The position numbers and the translations under genes are program-made. The notes beneath the pieces are model-generated. The model was not told where the DNA came from. It ran no database searches and was given only the letters and a program-made list of their open reading frames with translations. DNA of 64,000 nucleotides from a virus, in IMG/VR virus record IMGVR_UViG_3300042398_001307, positions 24,250 to 88,249 of that record. The stretch is one strand, 5' to 3'. Shown here one piece after another: positions 26,887 to 38,996 of this stretch (positions are counted from its first letter, which is position 1; the number at the start of each line of letters is the position of its first letter).

Positions 26887-28005
26887 TTATTGTTGCTGGA
26901 CGCTTATTTTTGGGCATCCACCAGCGGTGGTGCAGTTAAAGTTGATAGAATAAAATTGTTGAGTAGAGCCAGATTGAGTGAGACTTAAATCTACTGGATT
27001 TCCGGATAATCCGATATTAGCCATGTGATTACCAGACCCTTGTTGTGTAATATCAACATGTTTATCACCGTCTGATAGCGATGTTTCTACATAATGATTA
27101 CCAGAACCTGATTGATTTATCAATAGAGAGCTACTATTGCCAATGATATTAGCTGAAATTAAGTTGTTACCACCAGTACTGTTTTGTTTAAAATCAACAG
27201 AATTGTTATTTCCAATAATATTTAATGATGTGTAATTTGTAGTAGTATTTATAGATGATGATTGATCGATATTGATAGTATTTCCAGATCCATTTCCTGT
27301 ATAATTTGCATAATTATTCAGTGTGCCTGATTGATTTACGGTAATAGTATTCGCAGTACCAATTTGGTTAATATAAACTTGACTATCTGCCGTGGATCTG
27401 TTAATAAATTCCTGTAAATTCGCTAAATTAACTGGATTTGCTGAAAAACTACTGGAAGAACCGCCACAACACAATACCGGTGCAAAAAAACTTACAGATG
27501 TTGCAAAATTTGATACTGGAACTACTGTTATACCACTTCCAATATTCCAATCAAGCTGAATTACTGCCCCTCCTCCATTTTCGTACCACCAAACATCTAT
27601 ATTGTATACTTGACCTGCTGTTAATGTAATAGAACCAGAACTATTAAAATTAGCGGGTCCTTGTTCAACCCAATTATTGATTACTATAGTGTCATTGATT
27701 GTCATATAAAATCCATCATCACTTCTATCATAGAAAGTGACTGATTTTGATCCAGAACCAGCAGTGCCCGGCCATAAGATACTACCGGTAAAGTGTATTA
27801 TCACCCCATCAACATTCCCACTACTCATAATAACACCACCGCCCCAGTCATAATTTAATGTATCAGTTCTCCCAGAGGTCAACATTGTTCTATTTGTTGA
27901 TCTTGAAGGTGTAGCACCACCGGCTGAATATACGACATAATCTAAACCTGCAAAACCAGCTGAATATACATTAAATGACAGGAGAAAAAGCATGATATAT
28001 TTCAT
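26887..28005 (-). CDS. Secreted curlin-repeat protein with PA14-like domain
   Basis: 372 residues. Signal peptide, then a PA14/GLEYA-like domain (SVTFYDRSDDGFYMTINDTIVINNW ... VYNIDVWWYENGGGAVIQLDW, about residues 30-160), then at least five curlin-type repeats (INQIGTANTITVNQSG, ITQQGSGNH). Curlin repeats stack into amyloid fibres outside the cell. The PA14 domain would bind sugars or act as adhesive. The start overlaps the FecR stop (ATGA). Such a fusion is not a standard CsgA. Confidence 0.85.
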   Translation of the reverse strand: MKYIMLFLLSFNVYSAGFAGLDYVVYSAGGATPSRSTNRTMLTSGRTDTLNYDWGGGVIMSSGNVDGVIIHFTGSILWPGTAGSGSKSVTFYDRSDDGFYMTINDTIVINNWVEQGPANFNSSGSITLTAGQVYNIDVWWYENGGGAVIQLDWNIGSGITVVPVSNFATSVSFFAPVLCCGGSSSSFSANPVNLANLQEFINRSTADSQVYINQIGTANTITVNQSGTLNNYANYTGNGSGNTINIDQSSSINTTTNYTSLNIIGNNNSVDFKQNSTGGNNLISANIIGNSSSLLINQSGSGNHYVETSLSDGDKHVDITQQGSGNHMANIGLSGNPVDLSLTQSGSTQQFYSINFNCTTAGGCPKISVQQQ

Positions 28006-29087
28006 TTTTTAAACACTCCTGGGTTTTGTTTGATAGTAACTATGTTACCACCTGGGCTGCCATCGCCAAGAATTGTGGTAGCTGGCTCGAAATTTTGGAT
28101 AATGGTTACTGTTGTATTTGAGCTATAACCCAATGTTTTAACTTCTGCATAATCCTCTGTTCCTAAGACACGAAACGCTATACCTTTGCCTTTACTTTGA
28201 AGAATAGATGACTCTGGATGCTCCCAAATGACACAAATATTAGTAGTTGGATTACAGCCATTTGCATTTGCATTTTTAATCATGTCCAAAATTCTAGCTT
28301 CAGCTTCTTCTGTACTTTTGGTTGCTTGATTAACGATTCTTCGAGTCATTTCTTCTTCCATTGCTTGTTGCTCTTTATCTTTTGGTGATTTTCCAGCTTC
28401 TTTGATGGCTTTTTGTACTTCAATTGGTTTTACTAGAATTAAATTGTTATTAATTTTTGACTCGATTGTGCTAACAGCAGTGGGGAGTGTTGGACTGGTA
28501 GTAGAACTTTGTACATAGGTTGCTTCGAATGCTTTGTCTAAAGATACTGTGCCAGCCAATGTTGAAACTTCAATTTTTCCTACTTTACATGTATTTTCTT
28601 GTAACTCATACTGTTTAACATCTTTTTCATCTTTGCAGCTCGGTACCAACATAATTAAAGATTGACCAGCTTCATCAACAGTCATTGCAAAATCCGTTCC
28701 TCTAACTGCAATCGTGGCAGTTGGTGTTTGAATACCTACTTGCTGTGGATTATTTTTAGCAATTTGACCAGATGCATACCGAACAGTACCCATTCCAATC
28801 TTCAATGCCAATTTACCAGCGTCTGATTGTTTTGGATCAAATACAAAATCATCAATAAGTAATCTACTATTTTCATTCACTTTAACTTTTGTGTCATCTT
28901 TGAATGTTATATTTGCAACACAACCACCGGTGGTATAAGTATCCATACTTTCAACACTCACACCTTTATCACCCGGAAGTTTTTGTTTATTTCGTTCTAT
29001 TTGGCAATTAGTTCCCTTTGTATCCGCGACTGCCCCAATATCAGCAAATACGTTACCGGACATTAGAAGTAGAGCTGCCCACCACAT
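28002..29087 (-). CDS. FecR-domain secreted protein
   Basis: 361 residues with a signal peptide (LLLMSGNVFA). The FecR domain is seen at about residues 20-150: IGAV.D..G, NENSRLLIDDFVFDP, and IQTPTATIAVRGTDFAMTV, the hallmark. Residues 220-290 form a charged helix (KDKEQQAMEEEMTRRIVNQ). The C-terminus ends with repeats of type VTIIQNFEP and IVTIKQNPG that resemble single curlin units. FecR proteins often accompany CHASE2 and adhesin genes; here it lies between two curlin genes. Confidence 0.82.
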   Translation of the reverse strand: MWWAALLLMSGNVFADIGAVADTKGTNCQIERNKQKLPGDKGVSVESMDTYTTGGCVANITFKDDTKVKVNENSRLLIDDFVFDPKQSDAGKLALKIGMGTVRYASGQIAKNNPQQVGIQTPTATIAVRGTDFAMTVDEAGQSLIMLVPSCKDEKDVKQYELQENTCKVGKIEVSTLAGTVSLDKAFEATYVQSSTTSPTLPTAVSTIESKINNNLILVKPIEVQKAIKEAGKSPKDKEQQAMEEEMTRRIVNQATKSTEEAEARILDMIKNANANGCNPTTNICVIWEHPESSILQSKGKGIAFRVLGTEDYAEVKTLGYSSNTTVTIIQNFEPATTILGDGSPGGNIVTIKQNPGVFKK

Positions 29088-29088
29088 G

Positions 29089-29886
29089 TTATCTAGCTAT
29101 TGCAGATTGTGGGCTTACTAATGAACTTGAACTTGTTCTAACCGTGATTGTATTAAACCCCCCTTGTGTATCAATATTGATACTAGTATTGTTTGCACCT
29201 TGTTGTTGTGTAGTAATTGCATTACTATTGCCGGTAATAGTTTCGATTAATGAATGTATACCAACATCAGTTTGTTCAGCATTGATAATATTACTACCTC
29301 CTGAAATATTGAAATTAGTTGTATCATGTGATCCAGCTGATGATCCTGTACCAGAATTTCCTGTTAAATTCTGTGTAATTTGGTTACTATTACCAGATAT
29401 AGTCAGGGTGCTTGTGATATATTTACCGATTATATTTTGAATAGATAAATTATTATCACCTGTTATTGATTCGTTAATTATATTGTATTGATTACTAGTA
29501 TTATTTTGGTCACCGATAACTAACTGAGTTTGATTAGATGACCCAATTATGGTACTGGTATACGTGTTATCATTACCACGTATGTTATACTGTGCCCAAT
29601 CATTACTTCCATGTTGAGAAATGTTAAAAATATTATTACTACCATTAATTACCGCATAATTTGAAGAACTTGCTATATCTGGTGTGATTGTAGTAATACC
29701 ACCACTATCAACTGAAGTTATACCTGCAGGACCACTAATATTGTTAGTTCCACCAACTTGTTCAATAGTAATAGTATTAGATGTACCTAATTGTTGTATA
29801 TATACATTATTTGGACCAGTTGAAAGGTCTGTTGCTAACGATATGTGTGAAAATAATAATGATGAAATTATTAATGCTCTTTTCAT
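29089..29886 (-). CDS. Curlin-repeat (CsgA/CsgB-like) amyloid protein
   Basis: 265 residues. Signal peptide (ISSLLFSHISLA), then repeats of the form N-xx-IxQ-xG-xxNxIxIxQxG, e.g. NVYIQQLGTSNTITIEQVGG, NIFNISQHGSN and NAITTQQQGANN. This is the curlin pattern, with more Asn and Ser. The protein would be exported through CsgG and polymerise on the surface. It ends one base before the FecR start. Confidence 0.88.
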   Translation of the reverse strand: MKRALIISSLLFSHISLATDLSTGPNNVYIQQLGTSNTITIEQVGGTNNISGPAGITSVDSGGITTITPDIASSSNYAVINGSNNIFNISQHGSNDWAQYNIRGNDNTYTSTIIGSSNQTQLVIGDQNNTSNQYNIINESITGDNNLSIQNIIGKYITSTLTISGNSNQITQNLTGNSGTGSSAGSHDTTNFNISGGSNIINAEQTDVGIHSLIETITGNSNAITTQQQGANNTSINIDTQGGFNTITVRTSSSSLVSPQSAIAR

Positions 29887-29922
29887 AGTTATAAATGATT
29901 AAATTTCTCTAATCATGCTCCT

Positions 29923-30729
29923 TTATTCTTTATAAGACCATAAACCCTTACGGACTCCTTCTTTTATTGTTTCAATTACTGCTGCTTGGATAGCTTTATT
30001 GGTTGCTCTGTTAATGCTTTCATTAATACTACCACCGATTTCGGCTTCAACGGCCATTGTGCCAGCATCTAAAAATTTTAATAGCCCAACTCTATCTAAA
30101 TAGCTTAATACAGTTTTGGTAATAGTTACACTAGTAAGCACTTCACCAGAACTTACTGATACTGTACGCAAACTAATTGTTACGGTATCACTTTGGTATT
30201 GTGTATCTGCTCCTATACCAAAGAATCTTACCCCAGCCCCGCCTGTGACTGTGTTGGAATCATAACCAACAATCGACCCTTCTACTATAATACCTGCAAA
30301 TGTCATCGCTGGTAAAGGCTGTGCATCTTTACCTTGAAATTGCTCTCTCATTTGACGAATCATTTGTCTTTCTTTAACAAGATTCTCCAATCCAACTCTT
30401 TCTACCACCTTAAACCATTGTGCATCACCTGCATCTTGTAATGCTTTTATTAAATAACCCTCGCCGCCTTGTGTAACAGCTGAACTCAAACTAGCGATAC
30501 CGGTGACTGATTTACGTTGTCCAGTTTTATCTTGGAATCCGTATACTGCCACATGAACTGGTCCATTCGCCGGTGGTTTTAATTTGTTTTCTGGTTTTAT
30601 CAAAAACGTACTAATACTTTCATTGACTGGATCATCAAATTGTTCACCAGTGATTAGTTTATTCAATGCACTACTAGTGGCACACCCTTGTAAAATTAAA
30701 AATAATGGTATTAAAAGTAACTTTTTCAT
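29923..30729 (-). CDS. csgG: Curli secretion channel lipoprotein CsgG
   Basis: 268 residues. Lipobox LILQGCA, then the CsgG fold: HVAVYGFQDKTGQRKS, GEGYLIKALQDAGDAQWFKVVERVGLENLVKERQMIR, the membrane beta-hairpin region with GGAGVRFFGIGADTQYQSDTV, and a C-terminal helix. CsgG forms a nonameric outer-membrane pore that exports curlins. Its length matches the family (about 277). It is followed directly by csgF in transcript order upstream, sharing one base. Confidence 0.93.
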   Translation of the reverse strand: MKKLLLIPLFLILQGCATSSALNKLITGEQFDDPVNESISTFLIKPENKLKPPANGPVHVAVYGFQDKTGQRKSVTGIASLSSAVTQGGEGYLIKALQDAGDAQWFKVVERVGLENLVKERQMIRQMREQFQGKDAQPLPAMTFAGIIVEGSIVGYDSNTVTGGAGVRFFGIGADTQYQSDTVTISLRTVSVSSGEVLTSVTITKTVLSYLDRVGLLKFLDAGTMAVEAEIGGSINESINRATNKAIQAAVIETIKEGVRKGLWSYKE

Positions 30730-31208
30730 TAGAAATAAAACGTCCCTGCTGGTACTTGCATAGTGGTGGACTGGCCTGAAGCAGTATTTTGAATATTAAT
30801 TTGAATCATACTTGCATTATTTGGGCCACTGATCATTTGCCAACTTATTGAATTACCACCTAAATCTGGGATAGATCCACATATCCCACTACCCACTGTA
30901 CAATTAGCACCATCACTGAACATGCTGTTTGTTAGTTGTTGTGCCAATTGGGAATATATTCTGGATTGTAAATTAGCTAAAAACTGCGCTTGTGGCGTAT
31001 TTGCAGCAGCTGATATCGCTTGTTGTTTAATTGCTTCAGCAGCTGCCTGATTTTGTGTGGTAGCTTGTGTCTCTAATTGCTGTAATGTTAAGACATGTGA
31101 ACTATACCCAGTGCCACTAAATGCTGGACTATTGAATTGAAATTGAATTTCTGCAGCAAATATATTACTTGCTATGAACAATAATAAAATACCTACTATA
31201 TTAGTCAT
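30729..31208 (-). CDS. csgF: Curli assembly factor CsgF
   Basis: 159 residues with signal peptide (LLLFIASNIFA). The mature start IQFQFNSPAFSG corresponds to the CsgF N-terminus that plugs into CsgG. The middle has a Gln/Ala-rich helix (QNQAAAEAIKQQAISAAA) and QSRIYSQLAQQL. The C-terminal beta part ends in GQSTTMQVPAGTFYF, as in CsgF. CsgF couples the pore to fibre nucleation at the cell surface. Confidence 0.9.
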   Translation of the reverse strand: MTNIVGILLLFIASNIFAAEIQFQFNSPAFSGTGYSSHVLTLQQLETQATTQNQAAAEAIKQQAISAAANTPQAQFLANLQSRIYSQLAQQLTNSMFSDGANCTVGSGICGSIPDLGGNSISWQMISGPNNASMIQINIQNTASGQSTTMQVPAGTFYF

Positions 31209-31279
31209 AATTTAATCCTATATGATATATTTACAGGTATAAAACTTAATATAATACTAGCAGTTAATTTAATCTAAAA

Positions 31280-31954
31280 TTAATGTTCTTTAAACAAGCA
31301 GTCAGTAATGTAGGATAGTGCTTGATATTCCGTTAATCCTAATGACATTAGGACACGCGGGTTATGCGGATTTTGTTTTTGTTGTTGACAGTAAAACACA
31401 TGACTTTCGTTTGATTCATCTTGGGTGTAATTGAAAGAATCCAACGATGAGAGATAATATTTCAATGTGTATTCAATAACGGTATAAATTTGATCAATTT
31501 CCGAGTCTTCTTGGATATTACCGGCTGCGATGATTGCATCTGAGAAAATTGGTTTAGCCCATGCTGGTAAATCTCGTTTTTTATTCCAATCTAACGTAGC
31601 AGAATAATGTTCAAACCAATTCAGCATTGGGTGTAGTCTATCCACAGGGCTGAAATCATGAAAACATCCGGTAATTTTATTTTTACCAGCAAAGATATCG
31701 AATCCAAATATTGGAGAATTATTGTGGTTGTGTGGAAATATGCAGCAATGCATCATCCAGATCCCTTTGGTGTCTCTAGCATCGATAACGTTGATGCCTG
31801 CTTTTTTATATAATGGTGACACCCAGGTTGTATTAGACCAACCTGGATATGAAAAAGGTAATGAAACTGGGTCAATGACTTGTTCACCAGTTTCATTAAG
31901 ATGTGATTCAAAAAGGTTTTGAACTTTGTTAAGAGTGTTAGCTAATTTGCTCAT
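31280..31954 (-). CDS. Ferredoxin-dependent bilin reductase (PcyX/PebS-like)
   Basis: About 224 residues. Features of the FDBR family are visible: PFSYPGWSNTTWVSP near the N-terminus, HCCIFPHNHNNSPIFGFDIFAGKNK with the central Asp, HDFSP, and a C-terminal YQALSYITDCLF. FDBRs reduce biliverdin to coloured bilins. The neighbouring heme oxygenase supplies biliverdin. Marine phages are known to carry such pairs (PebS in cyanophages; PcyX in phages of non-cyanobacteria). The exact product cannot be read from sequence. Its start overlaps the heme oxygenase stop. Confidence 0.85.
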   Translation of the reverse strand: MSKLANTLNKVQNLFESHLNETGEQVIDPVSLPFSYPGWSNTTWVSPLYKKAGINVIDARDTKGIWMMHCCIFPHNHNNSPIFGFDIFAGKNKITGCFHDFSPVDRLHPMLNWFEHYSATLDWNKKRDLPAWAKPIFSDAIIAAGNIQEDSEIDQIYTVIEYTLKYYLSSLDSFNYTQDESNESHVFYCQQQKQNPHNPRVLMSLGLTEYQALSYITDCLFKEH

Positions 31955-32483
31955 TAAGGTCATTCATGATTGCAATGGCCCATTTAAACGCCACTCTTGC
32001 TTCGTCACCTAAATCATCAGTTGCGATACTACGAATTGATGTTTTTAGTATCTCGATATCTTTAAATTTATACATTCTACCGGTACCAGGTACCATTTTT
32101 GCTATGAATTGTCCACCAAACAAATCACCCATATGGCGAACATAAAAATGTGCCTTAATTAAGTGTCTACGTTCTTTATCGCCAACTAAATCGATTAAAT
32201 AACGGTTGTAGTCAATTGCTGATTGTACCCATTTATTAGTGTAATCTTTTCCAGCCAATTCAACGAAATCTTGGTAAATGAGATTAGTTCGTTCTATTCC
32301 TGGTAATGTATCTAGGACTCCCAATAGTCTAGCACCTAGTTCAATTGGATTATACACCAACATCATTTGATATAAATAATTGGCATATTGATCGTTTGTG
32401 ATCTTCCCAGACAACAAAAGTTTTGAGAATTCGGTTTTCTCAACTTCTGTATGAAGATCTTTTGTAATTTCACGTAATGACAT
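31938..32483 (-). CDS. Heme oxygenase
   Basis: 181 residues from MSLREITKDLHTEVE. The proximal heme-ligand His is in LHTEVEKTEF. The distal-helix motif is YVRHMGDLFGGQFI (GDLxGGQ). The family length is normal. It opens heme to biliverdin, CO and iron; biliverdin would feed the bilin reductase behind it. A perfect promoter lies just upstream. Confidence 0.92.
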   Translation of the reverse strand: MSLREITKDLHTEVEKTEFSKLLLSGKITNDQYANYLYQMMLVYNPIELGARLLGVLDTLPGIERTNLIYQDFVELAGKDYTNKWVQSAIDYNRYLIDLVGDKERRHLIKAHFYVRHMGDLFGGQFIAKMVPGTGRMYKFKDIEILKTSIRSIATDDLGDEARVAFKWAIAIMNDLNEQIS

Positions 32484-32506
32484 ATTTTTCCTTATAATAA
32501 TCATAT

Positions 32507-32535
32507 ATTATATCACTGTGCTGGAATAGTGTCAA
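32507..32535 (-). promoter_or_regulatory. sigma70-type promoter of the heme oxygenase / curli block
   Basis: TTGACA, 17 bp, TATAAT on the minus strand, about 25 bp before the heme oxygenase start. Confidence 0.88.
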
Positions 32536-32611
32536 GAAAAAATATAAATAAAGATGTAGTTCACGGAATTGGCGTTCCTAACTACTTTAATACTGTAAAG
32601 GAGTATCAACA

Positions 32612-33403
32612 ATGATATTTATAGAAAATAAGTATACCATATGGTATAATAAAATTATTAATTCCTCAAAAACTCGTAAATTATCAAATAATGTATATAC
32701 AGAAAGACATCACATTATACCAAGAAGTGTTGGAGGGTCTAATGATGACAGTAATATAGCAATTCTTACTGCCCGTGAGCATTTTTTATGCCATTTATTA
32801 TTAGTTAAAATGACTTCTAATAAAGAACGGGTTAAGATGATATATGCTTCTTGGAGAATGGTTTGCACATCTAACAGATATCAAGTAAGACATAAAACAA
32901 CATCACGGATTTATCAAAAAATTAGAGAAGATTATATCAATGTTGTTAAAAATAGAAAAATGACTGATGAAACAAAACAAAAATTAAGAGAAGCTAACCT
33001 AGGTAAAAAGCATAGTGATGAAAGTAAAGCAAAAATGTCCAAATCTAGAGCTGGTATACTATTAAATGAAATACACGGGATAGAAGAAGCAAATAAGATT
33101 AGGGAAAAACGTTCTGCTTCATTAAAAGGTAAAAATGCTGGAAAAACTCCTAGATTAGGTGCAAAATTAACAGAAGAATCCAAGCAGAAAATATCCGATA
33201 AAGCAAAACTCCGTAAAAAAGAATGCGAATATTGTAAAAATCAGTATTCTCTTTTAACTTACAATCGTTATCATGGTAAAAATTGTAAATTATCTGGGAA
33301 TACTGATATTAGATTAATGAAAACTTGTGTATATTGTGATAAAACTATGGACCCAGCAAATTATGCAAGATATCATGGTGATAAGTGTAAATTAAAACAT
33401 TAA
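32612..33403 (+). CDS. HNH homing endonuclease with NUMOD3 and zinc-finger repeats
   Basis: 263 residues. HNH core ERHHIIPRSVGGSNDDSNIAILTAREHFLCHLLL (about residues 35-67, listed by motif HHIIP, GG, N, H). Two NUMOD3 repeats follow (NLGKKHSDESKAKMSKSRAG; LGAKLTEESKQKISDKA), then two C-x2-C-x14-YHGxxC fingers. AAAGGAG precedes the ATG. It is inserted on the plus strand between minus-strand genes; its stop overlaps the clpS stop by four bases. Confidence 0.92.
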   Translation: MIFIENKYTIWYNKIINSSKTRKLSNNVYTERHHIIPRSVGGSNDDSNIAILTAREHFLCHLLLVKMTSNKERVKMIYASWRMVCTSNRYQVRHKTTSRIYQKIREDYINVVKNRKMTDETKQKLREANLGKKHSDESKAKMSKSRAGILLNEIHGIEEANKIREKRSASLKGKNAGKTPRLGAKLTEESKQKISDKAKLRKKECEYCKNQYSLLTYNRYHGKNCKLSGNTDIRLMKTCVYCDKTMDPANYARYHGDKCKLKH

Positions 33404-33702
33404 TCTTCACATTCAATTTTTATCTGGAGTGGAAAGCCATTATCTCTGGCCATACGTGTTGCTTCAACCGCCTTGATTTCAGCAATTTCAAAGTCATATA
33501 ACCCAGCAATACCAGAACCGGTTTCATGCACTTGCATAGTAACTGTGGATGCTGAATCGAAATTGTGTTTGAAAATATCAACAAGCATTTCAATTACGAA
33601 ATCGACTGGTGTGAAATCATCGTTAAGGATAATGACCTTCCATCTTTTAGGTTCTGAAACACGAACTTTAATTTTTTCTTCAATTTTAACGTCTACTGCC
33701 AT
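33400..33702 (-). CDS. clpS: ClpS, adaptor for ClpAP protease
   Basis: 100 residues with the complete ClpS core: WKVIILNDDFTPVDFVIEML (Asn and Asp that bind the N-degron amino group), VTMQVHETGSGIAGLYDFEIAEIKA, and PLQIKIE. ClpS feeds N-end-rule substrates to host ClpAP. Together with the phage tmRNA it indicates control of host proteolysis. Confidence 0.95.
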   Translation of the reverse strand: MAVDVKIEEKIKVRVSEPKRWKVIILNDDFTPVDFVIEMLVDIFKHNFDSASTVTMQVHETGSGIAGLYDFEIAEIKAVEATRMARDNGFPLQIKIECED

Positions 33703-33721
33703 GATATATTTCCAAATAAGA

Positions 33722-33745
33722 TGGGGGAGTTTTCTCCCCCGGGGT
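33722..33745 (-). terminator. Rho-independent terminator
   Basis: Minus strand GGGGGAG-AAAA-CTCCCCC then ATCTTATTT, between the Hsp20 stop and clpS. Confidence 0.8.
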
Positions 33746-33750
33746 TTATA

Positions 33751-34182
33751 TTATTTAATTTCAATTTTTCGAGGTTTTACAGCTTCTGGAACCAATAATT
33801 CTAGTTCAATACTTAGAATACCATCTTTAACTGTTGCACCACGGACTTCTAAATACTCTGCCAAAAAGATTGATTTCTCAAAACTTCTTAATGCTAATCC
33901 ACGATATTGATAATCGCGATCAGTGGTTTCAGTTTTATATCCCTTAACAATAATTTCGTTTTGATTCACTTCAACTGAAACTTCATCCTTACTAAACCCT
34001 GCAATGGCCATTTCAATTTCATAAGCGTTGTCATCAACTTTTACCACATTATATGGTGGATAATTATTAGTTGATGATTGTAAATATCGGTTTTCGTATT
34101 GACTATACAATCTGTCAAACCCGATTAATGCTCTACTTAAATTAGCTAATGCTGTTGTGTCTAATGTTCTTAATGTTGTCAT
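33751..34182 (-). CDS. Small heat shock protein Hsp20 (IbpA-like)
   Basis: 143 residues from MTTLRTLDTTALANLSRALIGFDRLYSQ, preceded by AAGGAGA. The alpha-crystallin domain is present (PPYNVVKVDDNAYEIEMAIAGFSKDEVSV ... GLALRSFEKSIFLAEYLEV; A-x-x-x-n-G-x-L-like DGILSIEL), with a C-terminal KPRKIEIK anchor motif. It holds unfolded proteins for refolding by DnaK and GroEL, both encoded upstream here. Confidence 0.93.
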   Translation of the reverse strand: MTTLRTLDTTALANLSRALIGFDRLYSQYENRYLQSSTNNYPPYNVVKVDDNAYEIEMAIAGFSKDEVSVEVNQNEIIVKGYKTETTDRDYQYRGLALRSFEKSIFLAEYLEVRGATVKDGILSIELELLVPEAVKPRKIEIK

Positions 34183-34246
34183 CTTTGATTTCTCCTTATA
34201 TAAGCAAGAGTTGAGGTAGCCTCGCCTGAGCACTACCTCTCCATGT

Positions 34247-37794
<3,548 letters not shown>

Positions 37795-37830
37795 AATATG
37801 TTCTCCTATAATGTTAAGCAAGAAATACAG

Positions 37831-37854
37831 TATACCCAACTGGCGTATACTTGT
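37831..37854. promoter_or_regulatory. Inverted repeat upstream of dnaK
   Basis: AGTATACCC-AACTGG-CGTATACT, a 7-8 bp palindrome about 40 bp before the dnaK start; TATACT could also be a -10. Possible operator. No heat-shock (sigma32) promoter is seen. Confidence 0.45.
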
Positions 37855-38613
37855 TTATTTATCATTTATTTTATTACTTTCGATAAATTCTGTCAATACT
37901 TTTTTCCAAGTATCTCTATTATAATTTGTTTTTCCATGACATTGTTTGCATAATGGTATAAGATTATCAAATACATTATTTTTCTTGTTATAATCAATGT
38001 GATGTATATCTAGTTTTTTTGTTTCAATTTTGCAGATCTGACATGTGAACTTATAACTTTCTTTTATCAGCTGTTTTAATTCTGTGCTAAATTCTAGCCC
38101 ATATTCTCCATTTGAAACACCACCTAACCACAGTGGATGATTTTCTTTTTTAGGTGTATTTTTTAATTGTTTTTCACGTTGTCCATCATTGTATGATAAT
38201 TTTCCCGTTTTTGTCTCTTTCCAGCGCTGTTTTGTTTCTATAGAATGTTTACATCCATGAAACGGGTTATTTTCACCTAATCTTTTTTCCGGGTGTTCTT
38301 TGATATACTTTTTTAAACTAATGCTAATCTTTTCTGCAGTTTCTGGACATTTACTTGGGTTATTATTTGATACCATTGTACTGCGCTGAACCTTTAACTG
38401 ATTCGCTTTTGTAACACCGTGAACATCTTCCCATGTGCGTGTTTTTTGCCAATCTTTCTGGCAATATACAGAACATGTTTTTTTCTTACGATGTGCTACT
38501 ATCGGTAATCCAAAATCAGGATGATCTGCATCATTTATTATTTTTATTTCTATAATATTATTGCAAGATGGATTGGAACATTCTTTATATGTTTTAATAC
38601 TGTATGATGTCAT
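37855..38613 (-). CDS. HNH endonuclease with N-terminal zinc fingers
   Basis: 252 residues from MTSYSIKTYKECSNPSC. N-terminal CSNPSCNN ... CSVYCQKDW zinc site, a NUMOD3-like SCLKKYIKEH / GCKHSIETKQRWKETKTG segment, and a C-terminal HNH domain: FTCQICKIETKKLDIHHIDYNK, NLIPLCKQCHGKTNYNR. A homing-type endonuclease set beside dnaK. Confidence 0.88.
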   Translation of the reverse strand: MTSYSIKTYKECSNPSCNNIIEIKIINDADHPDFGLPIVAHRKKKTCSVYCQKDWQKTRTWEDVHGVTKANQLKVQRSTMVSNNNPSKCPETAEKISISLKKYIKEHPEKRLGENNPFHGCKHSIETKQRWKETKTGKLSYNDGQREKQLKNTPKKENHPLWLGGVSNGEYGLEFSTELKQLIKESYKFTCQICKIETKKLDIHHIDYNKKNNVFDNLIPLCKQCHGKTNYNRDTWKKVLTEFIESNKINDK

Positions 38614-38661
38614 AATTAACTCCATTTATAGTATTTATCAATCCTAGATCAATACCCAGTA

Positions 38662-38940
38662 TTATTTATCATTTTCAAAAGAAATACTTGACCAATTTAG
38701 AAGTTTTATCTTCTTTTTGATAGCAGCATTTTCTACTTTATCTACATCAACTATTTTATTTTCAATCAATAGATGAATCATTGCTTGGAGATCACCAATT
38801 TCTTCTTCAAGGTGTTCTCTGTTTGTTTCTCCTTTCCATTCGGTATCTAACCCAAAACGAAAAATTTTTGATATTGCTTGAATTACTTCAGCACATTCTT
38901 CTTGAGTAATACTAAGTATTTCTCTATGTTGCTTATCCAT
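38662..38940 (-). CDS. MazG-like nucleotide pyrophosphohydrolase
   Basis: 92 residues from MDKQHREILSITQEECAEVIQ. The all-alpha NTP-PPase signature is present: EECAEVIQAISK and, 30 residues on, HLEEEIGDLQAMIHLLIE (ExxE ... ExxD). Such enzymes hydrolyse (d)NTPs or ppGpp-type nucleotides and are frequent in marine phages. It has its own promoter. Confidence 0.88.
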   Translation of the reverse strand: MDKQHREILSITQEECAEVIQAISKIFRFGLDTEWKGETNREHLEEEIGDLQAMIHLLIENKIVDVDKVENAAIKKKIKLLNWSSISFENDK

Positions 38941-38964
38941 AAGCACTCCCATGATTAAAAATTA

Positions 38965-38993
38965 ATTATAACATGGGAGATAACTGATGTCAA
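38965..38993 (-). promoter_or_regulatory. sigma70-type promoter of the mazG-like gene
   Basis: TTGACA, 17 bp, TATAAT on the minus strand, 25 bp before the start. Confidence 0.88.
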
Positions 38994-38996
38994 GTA

